A stretch of 64,000 bases of DNA, taken from positions 6,380,501-6,444,500 of the forward strand of contig NZ_JACHNH010000001.1 of the NCBI RefSeq assembly GCF_014205335.1, in the 5' to 3' direction. Source of the DNA: Amorphoplanes digitatis. Lineage in GTDB: Bacteria; Actinomycetota; Actinomycetes; Mycobacteriales; Micromonosporaceae. A model generated the notes under the pieces. It searched no databases and was not told where the DNA came from. It was given only the letters and a program-made list of their open reading frames with translations. Below are positions 51,068 through 59,449 of this stretch, piece by piece. Numbering within the stretch: the stretch's first letter is position 1; every line of letters begins with the position of its first letter. Position numbers and translations under genes: made by a program.

Positions 51068-52438
51068 GTGTCCATAAAGGATTCAGGCCCGGATGTCGTG
51101 ATCGTCGGTGGCGGATTCGCCGGAGTGACGGCCGCGCGCGAATTGACCGAGCGTGGGCGCAGCGCGGTGCTGCTCGAAGCGCGTGACCGGCTGGGCGGCC
51201 GGACCTACACGGCGGATCACGACGGGCACGCGATGGAACTCGGCGGCACCTGGGTCCACCCCCTGCAACCACACGTCTGGGCCGAGATCGACCGCTACGG
51301 CGTGGAGACCGAAACCTTCCCCGTGCTGGAAGGGCTGCGGCAGGCAGTCGTGTCCGGCGGCCGCGTGGTGGACCTGTCCGACGACGACATCGCCCAGGCA
51401 ATCGACGCGCTCGCCCAGTACTGCGCGCCCGGCACGACGCTGTTCCCCGAGCCGTACTCGGAAACGTGGGGCCCGGACCCGGACGGCCTCGGCGACCGAT
51501 CGATGCGCCAGCACCTGGAAACGCTGAACGTGACGCCGTTGCTGCGCGACTGGGTCGAGGCGATGTGCAGCCTGCTCGCGTTCGGGCCGATCGATCAGGC
51601 CGCCGCGACCGAGTACTTCCGGATTTACGCCTTGTCGGGATGGAGCGCGGAACAGATGCTGGCCGCGTTGTCCGCGACGAAGCTGGTGAAAGGCACCCGC
51701 GAGCTGATCGGCGCCATCGCCGCGCAGGCGAGGCTCGCCGACATCCGCCTCAACTCACCGGTACGACGGATCACGCAGAACGACGACCACGTCCGCGTCG
51801 AACTCACCGACGGCGACACGATCACCGCACCGACCGCCGTGATCACACTCCCGATGAACGTACTGAACACCGTAGAGTTCGACCCACCCCTGTCACAGAC
51901 CAAGCGGACCGCGTCCGCCGAACGCCATGCCGGCGCCGGCATGAAGTGCTACGTGCGCGTCAAGGGCGACATCGGCAACGTCGCCGTGCTGGCCCCCGAG
52001 GCCCAGTCGGTCAACTGGGTGGTGACCTACGACCATGACGCGAACGGTTCGTGGCTGATCGTGTTCGCCGCCAACCCGAAACGGCTACCGATGAAAAGCT
52101 TCGACGACATCGCCGGCATGCAGGAAGCGCTGCAGCCACTGCTGCCCGGCGTCGAAGTGGAAAGCATCGTCGGCTGGGACTGGAGCAACGACCCGCACGC
52201 CCTCGGCACCTGGTGCATCTACCGGCCCGGGCAATTGGCACAGGTCCTACCGGAGCTGCGCACCACCGAAGGCCGGCTGTTCTTCGCCAGCGGAGACTCG
52301 TCGGAATCGTGGCGCTCCTTCATCGACGGGGCCATCGAAAGCGGCTACCACTCCGCCCGCCACGTCGACGAATACCTGACCGCCGCCGGTCACCAGACCC
52401 TGTCCCCCGCCAGGCTCAACTCGCCGATCAAGGCCTGA
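51068..52438 (+). CDS. flavin monoamine oxidase family protein, copy 2
   Basis: 456 residues, the same length as copy 1 and collinear with it. FAD motifs are VVIVGGGFAGVTAARELTER and FFASGDSSESWRSFIDGAIE. Most differences from copy 1 fall in residues 105-190 (substrate cavity side) and around 365-375, while residues 200-235 are the same. This pattern suggests the copies share cofactor and fold but may differ in substrate. GTG start with AAAAGGAG eight bases upstream. Confidence 0.92.
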   Translation: MSIKDSGPDVVIVGGGFAGVTAARELTERGRSAVLLEARDRLGGRTYTADHDGHAMELGGTWVHPLQPHVWAEIDRYGVETETFPVLEGLRQAVVSGGRVVDLSDDDIAQAIDALAQYCAPGTTLFPEPYSETWGPDPDGLGDRSMRQHLETLNVTPLLRDWVEAMCSLLAFGPIDQAAATEYFRIYALSGWSAEQMLAALSATKLVKGTRELIGAIAAQARLADIRLNSPVRRITQNDDHVRVELTDGDTITAPTAVITLPMNVLNTVEFDPPLSQTKRTASAERHAGAGMKCYVRVKGDIGNVAVLAPEAQSVNWVVTYDHDANGSWLIVFAANPKRLPMKSFDDIAGMQEALQPLLPGVEVESIVGWDWSNDPHALGTWCIYRPGQLAQVLPELRTTEGRLFFASGDSSESWRSFIDGAIESGYHSARHVDEYLTAAGHQTLSPARLNSPIKA

Positions 52439-52473
52439 CCTCGACCTCGCCCTCGCGCCGCAGGCACACTCTC

Positions 52474-54441
52474 CTACCCTCGGCGGAGGGCGACGCTATC
52501 GAGGCCGGACAGCGGGCGGGCGGTGCCGGGCGTGGCGGCCGCGGTCAGCAGGTCGTGGATTCGGTCGAGTAGCTCGTCGGCGGTGAACGGCTTCTGGATC
52601 AGCTCAGTGTCGTGATCGATGCCATGCTCGGCGCCCAGCAGGCCTTCGGTGTACCCGGACATGAAGAGCACGGGTAGCTGGGGTTGGCTCTGCTGGAGGA
52701 GCTTGGCCAGCGTCGGGCCGGGCATAGTGGGCATGATGACGTCGGTGAGCAGCAGGTCGAAGCGCTTGTGCTCGATCTCCTGCAGCGCGCTCGACCCGTC
52801 ACTGGCCGCGGTGACGGCGTAGCCGTGCTCCCTGAGGATGCGCACGACGAGGTCGCGCACGCCGTCCTGGTCCTCGACGACGAGCACGTGCTGGCCGTGT
52901 GCGACGGGCGGGCGCGCCGGAGCCGGCGCGTCGATCTGTGTCGCCGGATCGGCGGCGACCGGGAACAGCAACCGGAACGTGGTGCCCTCACCGAGTTCGG
53001 ATTCGACGCCGATGCCGCCGCCGGCCTCGGCGACGATGCCGTAGACCGTGGCCAGCCCCAGACCCGTGCCCCGGTCTTGGGGCTTGGTGGTGAAGAACGG
53101 CTCGAAGATGTGGGCGGCGACCTCCGGGGCGATGCCCGTGCCGGTGTCGCGGATCAGGAGCTGGACGTAGGGCCCGGGTCGAACTCCCGGGTGAATGCCG
53201 GGCTGAACCTCGTCGACCTCGGTGACGCCGGCCTGCGCGACGACGGTGCCCCCGTGCGGCATCGCGTCGCGTGCGTTGATGATGAGGTTGAGCATGACCT
53301 GTTCCAGTTTGGTCCGGTCGGCCTCGACCATCAGGGGCTCTGGTGTCAGGTGCACGACCAGTTCGACCTGCTCGCCGAGCATCGGGGCGAGCAGGTCGCG
53401 GGAGCCGGCGAGGATCGTGTTCAGGTCTATCGCCTCGGTGTCGGTCGGCTCGGACTTGGCGAATATCAGCAGTTGGCGGCAGAGCATCCGGGCGCGGTCG
53501 GCGGCACTGCGCACCCGGGCGAGGTCGTCCTGCGCGCTGCCGACGCCGGCGCCCTGTTCGATGGCGAAGTCGGTGTAGTTGAGAATGATCGAGAGCAGGT
53601 TGTTGAAGTCGTGTGCCACGCCACCGGCGAGCCTGCCCAGGCTCTCCAGCCGTTCGGCCTGCGCCGACCGCTCACTCATCAGGCGTTCGCGGGCCTCCAT
53701 GGCCCGCTGGGCGGTGAGGTCCCGATGGGTGACGCAGACCTCGAAGACGCCACCGTCACGGTCGCGCAGGCCCGCGACGCTGGCGGACACGATCGCGGGG
53801 CTGCCGTCCTTGCGCTTCCGCTCGATCTCGAAGTCCTCGATCCGGTGCTGGCGAACCAGCCGAGCCATCAGGGAGATTTCGTCCGCCGTGAGGCCGAGCA
53901 TCGTGACACTGCCGCCGATCGCCTCCTGCGCCAGGTATCCGTAGATGCGTTCCGCGGCCGGATTCCATCCGGTCATGGTGCCGTCCAGGGAGCAGGTGAT
54001 GATCGCATCGCCCGACGACCGGACAATCTCCGCCAACCTCGCCTTGCCCTTGGCTTCCCGTTCCTCCGCGACCTGCCGACTACGCGCCAAGACGATGCAC
54101 ACCGCGGTGATGCAGGCGGTGAGCAGCAGGCGCTTCATCTCCTGAGAAGTAGGCGACAGCGTCGCGGGGGTGGAGATCCACAGGGCCAGCAGCATTGTGT
54201 AAGCACCGATGGCGGCGACAGCGCGGGGCCTGGCGGAACCCACGGCCAGGCACGGTCCGACCGCCATCATGCTGAATAACAACTGCTGCGTTGCCGGCGC
54301 CACCACGGCCGCGATGGCCGACACGGTGACGGCCGCCACGGCCACGGTCAACAGGGTTGCCGACGATGACATCGAGCCGCGATCGGCGTCGCCGGCAGGC
54401 GCGAGTCGCGGGCGGCGCCCACGCATTGATATGTGGAACAT
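52474..54441 (-). CDS. PAS-containing hybrid histidine kinase with C-terminal receiver
   Basis: 655 residues (ATG 54441, or 54426). About four N-terminal membrane helices (25-115) are followed by a PAS domain (about 135-255). The HisKA H-box is GGVAHDFNNLLSIILNYTDF (His near 281). The HATPase has NLIINARDAMPHGG, DTGTGIAP and GTGLGLATVYG, and the receiver (about 525-635) has phospho-acceptor Asp in LLLTDVIMPTMPGPT (near 565) and KPF lysine. This is the common NtrB-like hybrid kinase layout with an on-board phosphate sink. No separate response regulator is beside it. It is convergent with amine oxidase 2; a link is not shown. Confidence 0.93.
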   Translation of the reverse strand: MFHISMRGRRPRLAPAGDADRGSMSSSATLLTVAVAAVTVSAIAAVVAPATQQLLFSMMAVGPCLAVGSARPRAVAAIGAYTMLLALWISTPATLSPTSQEMKRLLLTACITAVCIVLARSRQVAEEREAKGKARLAEIVRSSGDAIITCSLDGTMTGWNPAAERIYGYLAQEAIGGSVTMLGLTADEISLMARLVRQHRIEDFEIERKRKDGSPAIVSASVAGLRDRDGGVFEVCVTHRDLTAQRAMEARERLMSERSAQAERLESLGRLAGGVAHDFNNLLSIILNYTDFAIEQGAGVGSAQDDLARVRSAADRARMLCRQLLIFAKSEPTDTEAIDLNTILAGSRDLLAPMLGEQVELVVHLTPEPLMVEADRTKLEQVMLNLIINARDAMPHGGTVVAQAGVTEVDEVQPGIHPGVRPGPYVQLLIRDTGTGIAPEVAAHIFEPFFTTKPQDRGTGLGLATVYGIVAEAGGGIGVESELGEGTTFRLLFPVAADPATQIDAPAPARPPVAHGQHVLVVEDQDGVRDLVVRILREHGYAVTAASDGSSALQEIEHKRFDLLLTDVIMPTMPGPTLAKLLQQSQPQLPVLFMSGYTEGLLGAEHGIDHDTELIQKPFTADELLDRIHDLLTAAATPGTARPLSGLDSVALRRG

Positions 54442-54549
54442 AGCCGGACCCCCACGCAGGCAGCCTCAGCCGTTCACGCGCGACCCCAGGCTCCCCTTGC
54501 GCTCTTTGTGAAGTATGCCCTGATAACCCAAACCGTACCCGCGTGGCGT

Positions 54550-54990
54550 CGACGACGGAGGCCTGATCGGTCGTTCGCCGACCCGCCGCTCCCCCAACAG
54601 GCCCTCGGTGTACCCGGACATGAAGAGCATGGGCAGCTGGGTTTGGCATTGCTGGAGGAGCTTGGTCAGCGTCGGGCCGGGCATGGTGGGCATGATGACG
54701 TCGGTGAGCAGCAGGTCGAACCGCTGCCGGTCGACCAGGTGCAGCGCGCTCGGTCCGTCACCGGCCGCGGTAACGGTGTAGCCGTGGTCGTCGAGGATGC
54801 GCACGACGAGATCCCGTACGCCGTCCTGGTCCTCGACCACGAGCACGTGCAGGCCGTATACGGCGGGCGGACGTGTCGGTGCAGCAGCCGCAACGTGGTG
54901 CCCACGTTGAGTTCGGAGTCGACGCTGATTCCACCGCCGGCCTCTGTGACGATGCCGTAGACAGTGGCCAGCCCCAGGCCCGGAAGGTCT
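54550..54990 (-). pseudogene. partial copy of the kinase ATPase tail and receiver domain
   Basis: Minus-strand sequence repeats the kinase 3' region: ATVYGIVTEAGGGIS in one frame, then after a frameshift VLVVEDQDGVRDLVVRIL through LLLTDVIMPTMPGPTL and MSGYTEGLLG. It stops matching before the conserved KPF lysine, so even the receiver is incomplete. The whole H-box and PAS are missing. It lies directly upstream of the kinase gene and marks a second tandem duplication in this area. Confidence 0.85.
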
Positions 54991-55078
54991 TCGCCTATCT
55001 CGAACGCTGCGGGATCTCACGAGAAGACGCGGTTACCCCCGAGAGGACCGGGAGGACCTCGGCGGGGACAAACAGCGA

Positions 55079-55552
55079 TTGGTTCTCGCGTTCTTCGACA
55101 CCGAGGACGCCGCCGATCAGGCGGCGAGCGCGCTGAGGGACTGGGAGAAGACCACCGAGTACATGAAGGTCGACGCCGTCGGCGTGCTCGTCAAGGACGA
55201 CGACGGCAAGGTCAAGGAGCACAAGCTCGGCAAGCGCGCCGGCAAGCGTGGGATGGGCGTCGGCGTCGCCCTCGGCCTGATCGCGGCGATCCCCTCCGGC
55301 GGCCTCTCCCTCGTCGGCGGTGTCCTCGCAGGCGCCGCCGGAGGCGGAGTCATCGGCGGGTTCTTCCACAAGGGCCTGATGATGACCGATGAGGATGCCT
55401 CCCGGATCGGCCGCGAGTTGGACGCAGATCACGCAGCGGTCGGTGTGCTCACCTGGGACTTCCAGACAGAGGCGGTGTCGGAGAAGCTCAAGCAGCTGGG
55501 CGGGGTCCCTGAGACCCATGAGGTGGCCAAGGTGCCGCACGACGTGGGTTGA
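55079..55552 (+). CDS. DUF1269-type glycine-zipper stress protein (start uncertain)
   Basis: 157 residues as drawn (TTG 55079). LVLAFFDTEDAADQAASALR is the family N-terminus but normally follows ten or so more residues with an ATG; upstream in-frame sequence has no good start, and the receiver-fragment junction lies about 90 bases away. The N-terminus may therefore have been clipped. The middle is a glycine-rich hydrophobic hairpin (GVGVALGLIAAIPSGGLSLV, then AGAAGGGVIGGFFHKG), and the end is a second alpha/beta repeat. Function unknown. Confidence 0.75.
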   Translation: MVLAFFDTEDAADQAASALRDWEKTTEYMKVDAVGVLVKDDDGKVKEHKLGKRAGKRGMGVGVALGLIAAIPSGGLSLVGGVLAGAAGGGVIGGFFHKGLMMTDEDASRIGRELDADHAAVGVLTWDFQTEAVSEKLKQLGGVPETHEVAKVPHDVG

Positions 55553-55611
55553 CATCACCCAAGCGGCGAATCCTCGAAGGGGCGGACATCGTTCGCTCGA
55601 GGAGGCCGGTC

Positions 55612-56226
55612 TCAGTTCATGACCAATTCGGGTACGAGCGCGATGGCGATGAAGCGTATCGATCGCCCGACGAGGCAGACGGCACCGAACGTGGCGGCCG
55701 ACATGTGGGTGCCGGCGGCGTAGACACTGGTCAGCAGCAGCGGCGGTACGCCGAGGAGCGCGCTCAGGAAGACGGTCGGCGCCGCGACGACGGGTCGGTC
55801 CAGAAGGACTATCAGCCGCTTGGACGCGACACCTACGTACCGGGTGGCGGCCCTCGACCAGCGCCGGAGCGCAGGCGGTACGGCGCGATTCAGGGCCGCG
55901 GCCAGGCGTTCCCGGGTCGCCGCGACGCGCCGACGAGTGCGTGCCCAGGTGCGGCGCGACGGCGAACCGTCCGCCGATCCGGATCCGGGCGCACCGGTGC
56001 GCCGTCCCAGCGAACGCCTGAGCCGGCTCGACCGGATGACACCCCGCGCAGCAAGGAAGGTCAACAGCTTGCCGGCCGTCTGGCCCAGCCCGGCCGCGAT
56101 GCCGAGTGCCACCGGATCGGTGCCGGTCGTCGTGACCGCTGCGACCAGGTACGCCTCAATCGGTATGGCCGGAACGAACGCGGACACGGCCGCGACCGCG
56201 GCGGTGGTCACGAAAGCCGCGATCAT
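55612..56226 (-). CDS. VTT/DedA-like small membrane protein
   Basis: 204 residues. Two N-terminal helices (about 5-25 and 35-62; VPAIPIEAYLVAAVTTTG then GIAAGLGQTAGKLLTFLAAR) and two C-terminal helices flank a very basic 70-residue middle. The C-terminal VGRSIRFIAIALVPEL resembles the end of SNARE-associated/VTT (DedA, YqaA) proteins. These are thought to be lipid scramblases or half-transporters. The basic middle is longer than usual. The start at 56226 has no strong ribosome site. Confidence 0.65.
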   Translation of the reverse strand: MIAAFVTTAAVAAVSAFVPAIPIEAYLVAAVTTTGTDPVALGIAAGLGQTAGKLLTFLAARGVIRSSRLRRSLGRRTGAPGSGSADGSPSRRTWARTRRRVAATRERLAAALNRAVPPALRRWSRAATRYVGVASKRLIVLLDRPVVAAPTVFLSALLGVPPLLLTSVYAAGTHMSAATFGAVCLVGRSIRFIAIALVPELVMN

Positions 56227-56526
56227 CGGATCCGCGGATCCCGAGCGCGGCGGTCAGAAACGGCGATGGGCGGCGTCGGCGACCACCGCCTGACGGCCAC
56301 GACCGACGCGGTCTCGACGACGACGCCCGAAGCGGGCGTTGACGGACGGAACGGCGGAGCGGTCACCAGGCCGACGATGGCGTAGGCGTGACACGCACCG
56401 CAACCCATGACGCAACAAGCCCGCGAGACCGACCGCCAACCGTCGTGACCGTGCGGCATCGATCGCTACATGAACATCGACTGGTGTTGTTGCGCCGGCG
56501 TGGACACCCGTTCAGTCGATCCCTCG
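56227..56526. other. non-coding stretch
   Basis: 300 bases with a short minus-strand open frame (56223-56459) that I cannot assign to any family. No repeat or hairpin of note. Confidence 0.4.
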
Positions 56527-57468
56527 TCACATGCTGAGGTCTTCGAGGGATGCCGCGAGTGGGTGGGGTTGGCCGGTCATCGCGGCGAGGGCGGTGGCGA
56601 CGGCTTGGAGGTCGGCTTTGATGTACGTCGTGGTGGCCGGCCCTGTGTTGTCGGTGTGCCCGGCGTAGGCGATGCCGTAACCGAATTTGCGTTCGACCCA
56701 GGTCAGGGTGGTGTGACGCAGCCAATGGGTCGACACGCTCTGGGCCGCGACCCAGGGCAGCCGGTCGCCGATGCGTTTCCAGAGGTGGTCGTAGCGCCGG
56801 GCGGTAACGCAGCAGTTGATCGGTCGGCCCGACCGCGCCGCGTGTCGCGGCGTGTTCCACGAGGCGGGCAGCGAGATCGAGGGTGACCGGCTGCCAGCGC
56901 AGCGTCTCGCCCTTCTCCTGCAGGAGAACCAGGCCGTGAACGGTGTCGAGGTCCATCAGCCGCAGGGACAGGGCGCCGCCGCGCCGACAGGCGGTCTCGG
57001 TGTGCAGGCGCAGCAGCAGCGCGTCCAGCACGGCATCGTTACCGCTGGTGCGGACCACCTGGTTGATCTCGGTCAGCTCGTGCGGTGTCAGTGCCCGGCG
57101 TGGGCTCGGCAGTCGTCGCGGCTTCGACACCTGATGCGCCGGGCTCGCAGTGGCGGCAATGAGACCGTCGGCGATAGCCCGGTTGAACATGGCCCGGGCC
57201 GCGGTGATGGCGTTCTCCCCCGCGTGTCGGCCACCCCTGCCGTTGCGCCGCCGGCGAGCGGTACGCGCGCACTCCCGCTGGAAGGCCTCGACGTCCGTCG
57301 CGGCGATCGACGTCAGCGGCCGGTCGCCCCACGCCGCGACCATGCGGTTCCAGTACGAGCCATAGCTGCGATTGGCTGCGGCACTCGCGGCCGCCCGCAC
57401 ACGCGGTAGATACTCGGCCACGGTGGTCGGGTCCGAGTGCTCGACCAGTAGGTCGGCGACGCTGATGG
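56527..57468 (-). pseudogene. tyrosine recombinase pseudogene, paralogue of 28136-29179
   Basis: Frame 1 runs from DPTTVAEYLPRV through ETACRRGGALSLRLMDLDTV (catalytic Arg) to DQLLRY. An indel near 56795-56803 shifts the frame, after which RRYDHLWKRIGDRLPWVAAQ, STHWLRHTTLTWVERKFGYG, YAGHTDNT and TTYIKADL (Tyr) continue to the stop. The region equivalent to NTRPVSR in the intact enzyme is also missing at that point. The first 20 or so residues are lost, with an in-frame stop just upstream near 57468. All catalytic residues remain, so inactivation looks recent. Confidence 0.88.
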
Positions 57469-57496
57469 TTCATAGCATGTTGCTTCTGGGGCCCGG

Positions 57497-58015
57497 TCAG
57501 GCGATACGGCGCAGTTCGCGCTGGTACCGACCCGCCAGGTCCCGGTAGAGCAGCACCGCTTCGGCAATCCACTTCGTCAGGTCGGGCACCGGACGGGCAC
57601 GGGCGGGCACACCGACGGCGATGTGCCCGGCCGGGACCAAGGCACCCTCCGCCACCAGGGCCGCCGCCGCCACTGCCGCCGTGGGCTCCAGCGTCGCCCT
57701 GTTCAGCACGACCGAACCGGATCCGACGAGGCAGTCGTCGCCGATCACGCATCCCTCGAGGTGAGCGTTGTGGCCGACGACGCAGCGCGCCCCGACGAGG
57801 GTCGGCCACTGCTGCGTGGTGTGTACGACCGTGCCGTCCTGCACGGACGTGAGCTCGCCCACCTCGATGCGGCCGTAGTCGCCCCGCAGCACCGCCGTCG
57901 GCCAGATCGACGCCGACGCCCCGATCGTGACCGCGCCGATGACCACCGCATCCGGGTGGACGAAGGCCTCGGGATGAATGTCGGGGACGAGATCCCCGAG
58001 CGCATAGATCACCAT
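57497..58015 (-). CDS. gamma-carbonic-anhydrase-like / PaaY-type hexapeptide protein
   Basis: 172 residues of left-handed beta-helix hexapeptide repeats (VVIGAVTIGASASIWPTAVL, then VVGHNAHLEGCVIGDDCLVG). Metal-site residues occur in VVHTTQQ and GHNAHLEGC. Members linked to aromatic-CoA pathways (PaaY) act as thioesterases that release trapped CoA. The gene starts 13 bases after boxB on the same strand, so it is in the box operon, and a CoA-rescue role is inferred. CaiE and true gamma-carbonic anhydrases are alternatives. Confidence 0.85.
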   Translation of the reverse strand: MVIYALGDLVPDIHPEAFVHPDAVVIGAVTIGASASIWPTAVLRGDYGRIEVGELTSVQDGTVVHTTQQWPTLVGARCVVGHNAHLEGCVIGDDCLVGSGSVVLNRATLEPTAAVAAAALVAEGALVPAGHIAVGVPARARPVPDLTKWIAEAVLLYRDLAGRYQRELRRIA

Positions 58016-58028
58016 CAGCCCTCCGAAC

Positions 58029-59447
58029 TCAGGTGAAATGGACGTACTCGTAGGCGAAAGGCTTGCCGTTGATGCCCTGCCGCGGCGGGGCGATCCAGGC
58101 GGCGATCTTTCCCGGCTCGTAGACGGGGCGCATCAGCGAAAGCACCAGAGTCTTGTCGAGCGCGGTGGGCAGCCAGGCGCTCTTGCGGCGCTCCCACTCG
58201 TCATCCGGAATCCGCTCACCGTCCGGACTGGCCTCGATGCCGGCGAACGCGCCGACCCGGCGGTTGAAGGCCGGATGCGGCAGCCGCAGACGCTGTGCCA
58301 GGCCGGCGCTCTCCAGGATCTTGTTCCACCGGTTGACGCCGATCTGGCAGTCGTCGATGTACTCGCTGCGCAGGTCGGTGTTGAGCCCCACCAGCGCCGC
58401 GACCTCGGTCGTGCCGATCTCGCCGTCGTCGGTGATCGCGTCGACCCGGATGGAATCGCCGGTAAGCCGGTGATCGTCGCGGCGCCGCTCCTCCGACCAG
58501 CGGCCCTTGAGACCGCAGGTGAAGTAGTTGGCGACGTTGGTCGAGGTCTCCGACCCGAACAGGTCGAGCGAGACCGAGTAGTGGAAGTTCATGTACTTCT
58601 GCACGACCGCCAGCGGTATGCCTCCGTACGGGCCGACGTCGTCCGTGTCGTGCTGGAGCATCAACTGCACCGTCCGCTCGACGACCCGGTCGATCCCCGT
58701 GGTGCCCACGAACATGTGGTGCGACTCCTCCTTCAACATGAACTCGCAGGTGCGCGAGAGCGGGTCGAAGCCGGACTCCTTGAGCGTGCCGAGCTGGTAC
58801 TTGCCGTCGCGGTCGGTGAAGTACGTGAACATGAAGAAGGACAGCCAGTCCGGGGTCTCCTCGTTGAACGCGCCGAGGATGCGCGGCGACTCCTGGCTGC
58901 CGGAGTTCCGTTGCAGCAGCGCCGCGGCCTCCTCACGCCCATCCCTGCCGAAGTAGGCGTGCAGAAGGTAGACCATGGCCCAGAGGTGACGGCCCTCCTC
59001 CACGTTGACCTGGAACAGATTGCGCATGTCATAGAGGCTCGGCGCGGTGGCGCCGAGGTTGCGTTGCTGCTCCACCGAGGCGGGTTCGGTGTCGCCCTGG
59101 ATGACTATCAGCCGTTGCAGGTCTGCCCGGTACTCGCCGGGAACCTTCTGCCACGCCGGCTCACCGCGGTGCTGGCCGAAGGCTATCGTCCGGTCCCGGT
59201 TGCGCTCGGCGAGAAAGACGCCCCAGCGGTAGTCGCGCATCGGCACGTGGTCGAAGTGTGCCCAGCCCTCGCGCCCGACGTTCACCGCGGTACGCAGGTA
59301 GACGTCCCGGGTCGGCATGGCGGGTCCCATCGCGTCCCACCAGCCGAGGAAGTTCGGCTGCCACGATTCCAGGGCGCGCTGCAGACGGCGATCCTCGTGC
59401 AGGTCGACGTTGTTGGGAATCTTGTCGGAGTAGTCCGCGGCAACCAT
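58029..59447 (-). CDS. boxB: benzoyl-CoA 2,3-epoxidase, oxygenase component
   Basis: 472 residues from ATG 59447, two bases after the boxC stop. It is a di-iron protein: VNVEEGRHLWAMVYLLHAYF gives Glu and His at about 150 and 153, and LKEESHHMFVG gives Glu and His at about 240 and 243, the same numbers as in characterised BoxB. It adds one oxygen atom to benzoyl-CoA, forming the 2,3-epoxide. Electrons should come from BoxA, which is not in this window. The longer open frame to 59555 overlaps boxC and is not family-like. Confidence 0.96.
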   Translation of the reverse strand: MVAADYSDKIPNNVDLHEDRRLQRALESWQPNFLGWWDAMGPAMPTRDVYLRTAVNVGREGWAHFDHVPMRDYRWGVFLAERNRDRTIAFGQHRGEPAWQKVPGEYRADLQRLIVIQGDTEPASVEQQRNLGATAPSLYDMRNLFQVNVEEGRHLWAMVYLLHAYFGRDGREEAAALLQRNSGSQESPRILGAFNEETPDWLSFFMFTYFTDRDGKYQLGTLKESGFDPLSRTCEFMLKEESHHMFVGTTGIDRVVERTVQLMLQHDTDDVGPYGGIPLAVVQKYMNFHYSVSLDLFGSETSTNVANYFTCGLKGRWSEERRRDDHRLTGDSIRVDAITDDGEIGTTEVAALVGLNTDLRSEYIDDCQIGVNRWNKILESAGLAQRLRLPHPAFNRRVGAFAGIEASPDGERIPDDEWERRKSAWLPTALDKTLVLSLMRPVYEPGKIAAWIAPPRQGINGKPFAYEYVHFT

Positions 59448-59449
59448 CC

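Larger units (their letters stand above)
48955..52440 (+). repeat. tandem duplication of a 1.79 kb amine oxidase unit
   Basis: Unit 1 (about 48955-50735) and unit 2 (about 50735-52440) are head-to-tail copies, each with upstream region, promoter and complete gene. Gene starts are 1786 bases apart. Identity is uneven: leaders and gene 5' parts differ at many positions, but a stretch of over 100 bases (about 49870-49978 against 51656-51764) is identical. Confidence 0.9.

Noticed and set aside
56223..56459. 78-codon minus-strand ORF with several cysteines
   Set aside because: It overlaps the VTT-like gene start and contains no repeat or motif that I could tie to a known family.
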